Shown here in pieces: positions 11,143 to 14,854 of a stretch of 14,854 bases of DNA. Positions within the stretch are counted from its first letter, which is position 1. Every line of letters begins with the position of its first letter. The notes beneath the pieces are model-generated. The model had not been told where the DNA came from. It worked only from the letters and a program-made list of their open reading frames with translations, and searched no databases. A program made the translations under genes and the position numbers. Source of the stretch: Anaeromyces robustus (lineage: Eukaryota > Neocallimastigomycota > Neocallimastigomycetes > Neocallimastigales > Neocallimastigaceae); assembly GCA_002104895.1 (NCBI GenBank), contig MCFG01000691.1, forward strand, positions 1 through 14,854, read 5' to 3'.

Positions 11143-12491
11143 ATGAGTAATTTTAATGTGGCTATATCAAAAAATGAATTTGATTATTATTATAAAACTA
11201 AAAAAGAATTAGTCTATTTAGAAAATTATTTAAGCGCTTTATATAATCGTAATAATCAAAATAATAATAATTATCGACTTATTAATAGTAGAGTTAATAA
11301 TAAAAGAAGTAATTCTTTTAGTTATGGAAGTACTAATTCAACACAAAATATAAATAATAATGCTAAAGCACCAACTTTTGATTGTAAGTGATTATAAACC
11401 CTTATTTATTTTTATTTTTATTTTTTTTTTCTTTTAATTCAATTTTTATTATATTATATTTTATTATTCATTATTATAAAAAATATTATTATAGTATATT
11501 ATATAATATTATTTAATATATATGTTTATTTTTGAAATTTTATAAAGTTATATATTTTTTTTAAAATTAGCGCGACTAACCATATACATAATAATATTTA
11601 ATATTATTATTAAATATTTTTAATATAGATAAATTTCATAATATAAATGGTAATAATGTTAAAGTCCAAGGATACATGTCACAACCTCAAACACCAATTC
11701 AACCACGTCCAATACAACCACAACCATCACAACAACAACAACCATCACAACAACAGCAACAACAATCTATACATCAAAATAATTTAAACCCATCAGCAAA
11801 TAGTAGAAGGGGAAGTACTTCTCAAGCTGGTGAACCAGTATTAAATCAACAATCTCCACCACCAAATTCAAATTTTTTCTTTACTAAATCAACTAAACCA
11901 GTATTTACGCCTTCCCATCCACATCCACATCCACATCCTCCATTTGACAAAAATTCTAATGGAGATAATGACTATAAAAGTAAAATTCAAAAATTAAATA
12001 AAAATATGGATATTACAGTTAGTCGTAAAGCTCATGCAGATCATAGTAGACATAATAGTAATCAAAGTAGTGGCAGTCATAATAACAATAACAATAATAA
12101 CAATTTTAATAATAATTCAAATAACAGTAATAATCTTAACATGAATAATCCAAATATGAATAACCCAAACATTAATAATCCTAATATGAATAATCCTAAT
12201 ATAAATAATGGCATGAATAATAACATGAATAATAATATGAATAATAACATGAATAATAATATGAATAATAATATGAATAATAATATGAATAATGGTATAA
12301 ATAATAATATGAATAATATGAATAATGGTATAAATAATAATATGAACAATAATAATATGAAAATGAATAATATGAATATGAATAATGGTAATCCAAATAA
12401 TTTTAATAATGGAAATAATAATATGAATATGAATGCCTCTAATAACAATAATATGATAAATATGAATGGTAATTTTCATACTTTATTATAA
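11143..12491 (+). CDS. Two-exon gene for a Gln/Pro- and Asn/Met-rich low-complexity protein
   Basis: Joining 11143-11383 and 11629-12491 gives 367 residues with one phase-1 intron. The ATG has A at -3 and an in-frame TAA just upstream (11134-11136). Residues 1-40 (MSNFNVAISKNEFDYYYKTK...) look helical, with alternating charged and hydrophobic residues (KKELVYLENYLSALY), and are the most structured part. Then follow a Ser/Asn-rich stretch, a Gln/Pro tract (about 98-130), RRGS at 140-143 (a PKA-type phosphosite pattern), a His-Pro repeat (177-184), a short basic segment (about 197-215), poly-Asn (232-239) and an Asn-Met/Asn-Pro repeat (about 252-345), ending FHTLL. There is no signal peptide, membrane segment or catalytic motif. 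Most of the chain is predicted disordered. Third codon positions are strongly A/T, as expected for a native gene in this genome. Function unknown; such composition is common in regulatory or RNA-binding scaffold proteins, but nothing here proves that. Confidence 0.85.
11384..11628 (+). other. Spliceosomal intron, 245 bp, phase 1
   Basis: The donor GTAAGT at 11384-11389 is canonical. A branch-point match ACTAAC at 11575-11580 is followed by the first downstream AG at 11627-11628 (AATATAG), 49 nt from the branch A. The intron is T-rich and has stops in all frames. Splicing joins GAT T|AT AAA, so the frame runs without a stop through 15 codons upstream of the exon-2 ATG at 11676. This supports one gene rather than two separate ORFs. 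Confidence 0.88.
12135..12440 (+). repeat. Coding Asn-Met/Asn-Pro repeat array
   Basis: A 15-bp unit encoding NPNMN/NPNIN runs from about 12135 to 12209. A 12-bp unit encoding MNNN/MNNG (AATAATATGAAT type) then repeats about ten times to about 12370 and decays into NMKMNNMNMNN. Synonymous AAT/AAC and ATG/ATA changes are spread through it. Antisense open frames here merely mirror the repeat. Confidence 0.93.
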
Positions 12492-12512
12492 GAATTATTA
12501 AATATTAATACA

Positions 12513-12514
<2 letters not shown>

Positions 12515-12563
<49 letters not shown>
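12515..12563. repeat. (TAA)n microsatellite, about 16 copies, in the 3' flank
   Basis: An uninterrupted TAA array starting 24 nt after the stop codon, probably within the 3' UTR. Confidence 0.95.
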
Positions 12564-13144
12564 TAATAATTATAATAAAATAAAAAAATAAAAATAATAA
12601 TTCTGATTAATTTTTTTATTTAAATTTAATAATAGATAGATTTTAAAATGGAAAATAATAAAAGAAAATCAAATTTTTTGTATTGATTTGAAATGGTCGA
12701 AGAATAAAAAGTTTATAAAATTAAAATTAAAAAAAAGATTAAAAAAAAAAAAAAAGTTAACTTATAAAATTGTACTATATATATAAGGTAAATATAAAAT
12801 TATATAAAATTATATATAATTTTAATGTAAATTAATGATAATGAAAATTGATTTTAATTTTTTTTCTTTTATTTAATTATAAATATACATTTGAAGGTTA
12901 AAGTTCAAGGATTATATTTAATTATATCAAATATATATTTCTTTTAATATTAATTTATATAAATTAGAGCATTAGATATGTAATATACATATATATACAT
13001 ATAAATATTTAAAATTGTTATATATTAATGTTCATTGTTTATGAACATAATAACTAATTAAAAATATTACTATTTAATCATAAATAACTAAAGATATATA
13101 TATCCTCTTTTATTAATATATATGAAATAAATATAAATATTTAA

Positions 13145-13208
13145 TATTTGCATATCTTAATTTTATTTATTATTATAATAAATAAATAAAAGTGGATATA
13201 TTTGCAAA
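13145..13208. repeat. Imperfect palindrome about 60 bp long
   Basis: ATTTGCATATC...TTTTATTTATT on the left is mirrored by AATAAATAAATAAAA...GATATATTTGCAAAT on the right, with small bulges. It can form a long imperfect hairpin or cruciform immediately before the CA/poly(A) tract. Confidence 0.6.
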
Positions 13209-13212
13209 TCAA

Positions 13213-13219
13213 ACACACA

Positions 13220-13253
<34 letters not shown>
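13213..13253. repeat. (CA)n followed by poly(A)33
   Basis: ACACACAC leads directly into 33 consecutive A. It could be an ordinary homopolymer or the tail of an older retroposed sequence whose body lies upstream. It ends about 85 nt before the LINE-like block begins. Confidence 0.9.
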
Positions 13254-13255
<2 letters not shown>

Positions 13256-13338
13256 CTTTTTCTATGTAATGTATTAAATAATATACATTATATTTTGTAA
13301 AAATATAGTTATCTTTTTAATTTTTATTATATACTTTT

Positions 13339-13441
13339 CCTCTTCTGAGGACCTGTACTTCCATTCATTTGGAATGCTCAGAAGAGGGTAAATGCCTGTC
13401 GATACATGGCGACGTTAAGGGCATTTTATGAAGTCTCCTCA
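13339..13441 (+). ncRNA. Candidate structured RNA with pseudoknot at the LINE 5' end
   Basis: Helices found by eye: A, 13339-13349 with 13377-13387 (CCTCTTCTGAG/CTCAGAAGAGG, 11 bp perfect); B1, 13346-13351 with 13436-13441 (TGAGGA/TCCTCA); B2, 13357-13361 with 13430-13434 (ACTTC/GAAGT); C, 13362-13366 with 13372-13376 (CATTC/GAATG); D, 13390-13396 with 13420-13426 (AAATGCC/GGCATTT), extended inside by TGTCG/CGACG. B2 abuts C, and C abuts the 3' arm of A. A and B together form a pseudoknot; the last four bases of A overlap B1. The helix order resembles hepatitis-delta-like ribozymes, known at the 5' ends of several LINEs, but I cannot find the expected catalytic C in the last junction or a C-rich L3 loop. 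The fold is seen; the role is inference. Confidence 0.5.
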
Positions 13442-13941
13442 ATAATTGTTCTTTTTTCTAATAATATGTATAAGTTGGATATGCAGGAAATGAGTTATTT
13501 GTATTTTCTTTTAAATTTACCTTTCATGTATTTCTGTATATTATCACTGTATGAATCCATTGTAATTGCTTTAATTATTGTATGAGCTTGATTCACTCAA
13601 AAGCATGTGCTTATACTTTATTAGAATTTAGAATAGTTATTTTTGAGTTCTTCACCTTTAACTTTTTTTTTAATTTTCATGAATTTAAGAATTTACAAGA
13701 TTTCAAATATATTTACATTCGCAAAAAGAGATTTTTATAACAACTATCAATATTCTACAAGTGTTTTTATAATAGAGTAAAGAAGATAAACAATTGATAA
13801 ATTTAAACAAAAGAAAAAAAAAAAAAAAGAAAAAATTTACATTCAGTTATTACTAGTCTACATTTTTAACTCGATTTTTTTAGTTTAGTACTTTCATTTT
13901 ACTTTTTTTATTTTTTTCATCAATATTAAATATAGATCATA
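13442..13941 (+). other. Untranslated leader of the LINE
   Basis: No long open frame; stops occur in all three forward frames. It contains an A-rich tract (about 13809-13837) and T-rich stretches before the start codon. GC is intermediate between the upstream desert and the ORF. An internal promoter would be expected here for a LINE, but no specific motif is recognisable. Confidence 0.55.
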
Positions 13942-14854
13942 ATGGTACGAAATTTTTATAATAGTAACGAAAATAGCAATGTTTTTGTTCGTGGATTCCG
14001 CTGTTATGGAACTGATATTAACAACACTAGCATTATCTTCATCAATGGCCTTCACTCATGGACCAATGCATATATGATGGATTTTCTGGAATCAAATCTT
14101 AAGGAATTCAACAAGTACATTCTTTCAGTTAAACGATCTATGTGTTCTAGAGGTTGGTATTTTAGGATCAAAGTTTTATCATCTGACTTTAAATTCGATG
14201 ATTTCAAAAAGAAATTTGTATCATATATCTCAAATGCTAGCTTGTCGTATAGTAATTGCACTCATTATATTCGTAAAAGGTCACTTCAACAGATCAGAAA
14301 TCAACTATTTTCTCCTTCAACAAACTTTAATGATTCAATTAATAACCAAAGTAATTCTACAACAAACTTAAATGATTCAATTAATAACCAAAGTAAGTCT
14401 ACAACAAACTTAAATGATTCAATCAATAACCAAAGAAATTCTACAACAAACTTAAATGATTCAATTAATAACCAAAGTAATTCTACTACAACATCCTCAC
14501 AATCTAATACTTCAGATTCTTTCCAACGCAACTCATTAGTTAGTATACACTCTAATCTCAACACTCTTAATTCTATCAAAGATAAGTTTACTTTTTGTCT
14601 CAGTTGGAATACCAATGGATGGAACCACGAAAAGAAAGATAGTATCGAATACTTTATCACATTATTCAAACCTCTTTTTCTCTGTTTTCAAGAAACAAAG
14701 AACGGTTCTGGTGCCAATAGTAGTCAACCATGTAAAGTCACTATTCCCAATTACCGATATTTTGTTAGAAGAGCCGTTGATAGTATTCCAGGCATGAGAG
14801 GTTTATTTTTAGGTTATCATAAATCTTGTCAAGCAATACTTGAAGAGAATTCAT
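13942..14854 (+). CDS. LINE ORF: RRM-like N-terminal region, Ser/Asn/Thr repeats, APE-type endonuclease (3' truncated)
   Basis: An open frame of 304 codons runs off the right edge. The ATG (A at -3, G at +4) is the first Met after an in-frame TAG at 13933-13935. Residues about 30-113 follow a strand-helix-strand-strand-helix-strand pattern (SIIFINGLH; helix about 42-56; YILSVKRS; GWYFRIKVLSS; helix 85-97; THYIRKRS), compatible with an RRM-like RNA-binding fold (inference). Residues 127-182 are four 14-residue repeats around LNDSINNQ. From about 216, FTFCLSWNTNGW begins an endonuclease/exonuclease/phosphatase domain. N223 in SWNTNG and E251 in QET are 28 residues apart, matching the metal-binding Asn and Glu of the AP endonuclease family; PGMRGLFLGYH fits the next strand. 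The remaining catalytic residues and the expected reverse transcriptase lie outside. Codons use more C and G than the 11143 gene. The role would be target-DNA nicking for target-primed reverse transcription. Confidence 0.82.
   Translation, partial: MVRNFYNSNENSNVFVRGFRCYGTDINNTSIIFINGLHSWTNAYMMDFLESNLKEFNKYILSVKRSMCSRGWYFRIKVLSSDFKFDDFKKKFVSYISNASLSYSNCTHYIRKRSLQQIRNQLFSPSTNFNDSINNQSNSTTNLNDSINNQSKSTTNLNDSINNQRNSTTNLNDSINNQSNSTTTSSQSNTSDSFQRNSLVSIHSNLNTLNSIKDKFTFCLSWNTNGWNHEKKDSIEYFITLFKPLFLCFQETKNGSGANSSQPCKVTIPNYRYFVRRAVDSIPGMRGLFLGYHKSCQAILEENS
14320..14487 (+). repeat. 42-bp tandem repeat inside the LINE ORF, four copies
   Basis: Each unit encodes TNLNDSINNQSNST (copy 1 has F for L; copy 2 SK, copy 3 RN at positions 11-12). 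Copies differ by only one to three bases, so expansion is recent relative to the rest of the ORF, and the length is a multiple of three. It forms a polar linker between the N-terminal domain and the endonuclease. The antisense open frame here (Leu/Glu-rich) is a mirror of the repeat. Confidence 0.95.

Larger units (their letters stand above)
12492..13338. other. Spacer: 3' flank of the Asn-rich gene and insertion site of the LINE
   Basis: No coding potential was found. It holds a (TAA)n array near the stop codon, AATAAA-like strings from 12574 that could serve polyadenylation (not diagnostic in such AT-rich DNA), an A-rich stretch (12720-12760), several small hairpins and a poly(A) run. A perfect 7-bp hairpin ATGTTCA/TGAACAT lies at 13028-13048. 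Confidence 0.7.
13339..14854 (+). mobile_element. 5' part of a LINE-type (non-LTR) retrotransposon, truncated by window edge
   Basis: From about 13339 the sequence is less AT-rich and lacks the microsatellites seen to its left. It comprises a structured block (13339-13441), an untranslated leader with stops in all frames (13442-13941), and an open frame with an APE-type endonuclease start. A single APE endonuclease behind a disordered N-terminal region is the arrangement of many non-LTR elements, where reverse transcriptase follows. The reverse transcriptase, 3' end and target-site duplication are outside the window, so the element class and completeness are inferred. The left boundary is set at the composition change and is uncertain by some tens of bases. 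Confidence 0.75.

Noticed and set aside
12077-12479. Three minus-strand open frames rich in Ile/His, Leu/Phe or Tyr/Ser
   Set aside because: They are antisense mirrors of the Asn-Met repeat in the plus-strand gene. Frames stay open only because the repeat lacks stop codons in those phases.
12649-12690. Short ATG frame after the Asn-rich gene
   Set aside because: It has only 12 codons, is Lys/Asn-rich and lies where a 3' UTR is expected.
13339-13390. Hammerhead ribozyme, suggested by CTGAGGA (a CUGANGA match) at 13345-13351
   Set aside because: No GAAA follows at a suitable distance, and the paired segments do not make the three hammerhead stems.
14393-14398. Splice donor GTAAGT inside the LINE repeat
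   Set aside because: The frame stays open through all four repeats into the endonuclease, so splicing is not needed. It is kept only as a possible cryptic site.
14052-14797. Two minus-strand and one plus-strand open frames inside the LINE ORF
   Set aside because: They overlap the long plus-strand frame carrying the endonuclease motif. The Leu/Glu-rich one mirrors the 42-bp repeats and the others have no recognisable motif.

Overview
The window is extremely AT-rich eukaryotic DNA: homopolymer T and A tracts, (TAA)n and (AAAT)n microsatellites, one Asn/Gln-rich protein gene with a GTAAGT...CTAAC...TAG intron, and the 5' part of a LINE-type retrotransposon. Very low GC between genes, roughly 10 kb between genes, poly-Asn coding tracts and fungal-type branch points fit best with an anaerobic gut fungus (Neocallimastigomycota). 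A dictyostelid is the main alternative, but its gene spacing is usually tighter. This assignment is inference.

Layout. At 1-284 there is the apparent 3' end of a gene: an intron end (TACTAA branch point, ATTTAG acceptor) followed by a 28-codon terminal exon with ordinary amino-acid composition. From 285 to about 11142 lies an AT desert of nearly 11 kb. I find no gene, tRNA or rRNA in it, only micro- and minisatellites, several tandem duplications (52 bp, 57 bp, 81 bp, 20 bp), one 53-bp duplicated block and some palindromes. At 11143-12491 is a two-exon gene for a 367-residue, largely disordered protein with Gln/Pro, His-Pro and Asn-Met repeat tracts. From 12492 to about 13330 is a second AT-rich spacer ending near a 33-nt poly(A) run.

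At about 13339 the base composition changes abruptly. A roughly 100-nt GC-richer block folds, on paper, into a compact multi-helix pseudoknot. It is followed by an untranslated leader and then by a long open frame from 13942 that runs off the right edge (304 codons visible). That frame has an N-terminal domain with an RRM-like secondary-structure pattern, four 14-residue Ser/Asn/Thr repeats, and the start of an APE-type endonuclease domain (SWNTNG, then QET 28 residues on). I read this as the 5' end of a non-LTR retrotransposon whose reverse transcriptase lies beyond the window.

The left terminal exon, the Asn-rich gene and the LINE show no sign of acting together. The most interesting part is the right end: a structured RNA at the probable 5' end of a LINE with helices in hepatitis-delta-ribozyme-like order, plus an unusual fused N-terminal region ahead of the endonuclease.
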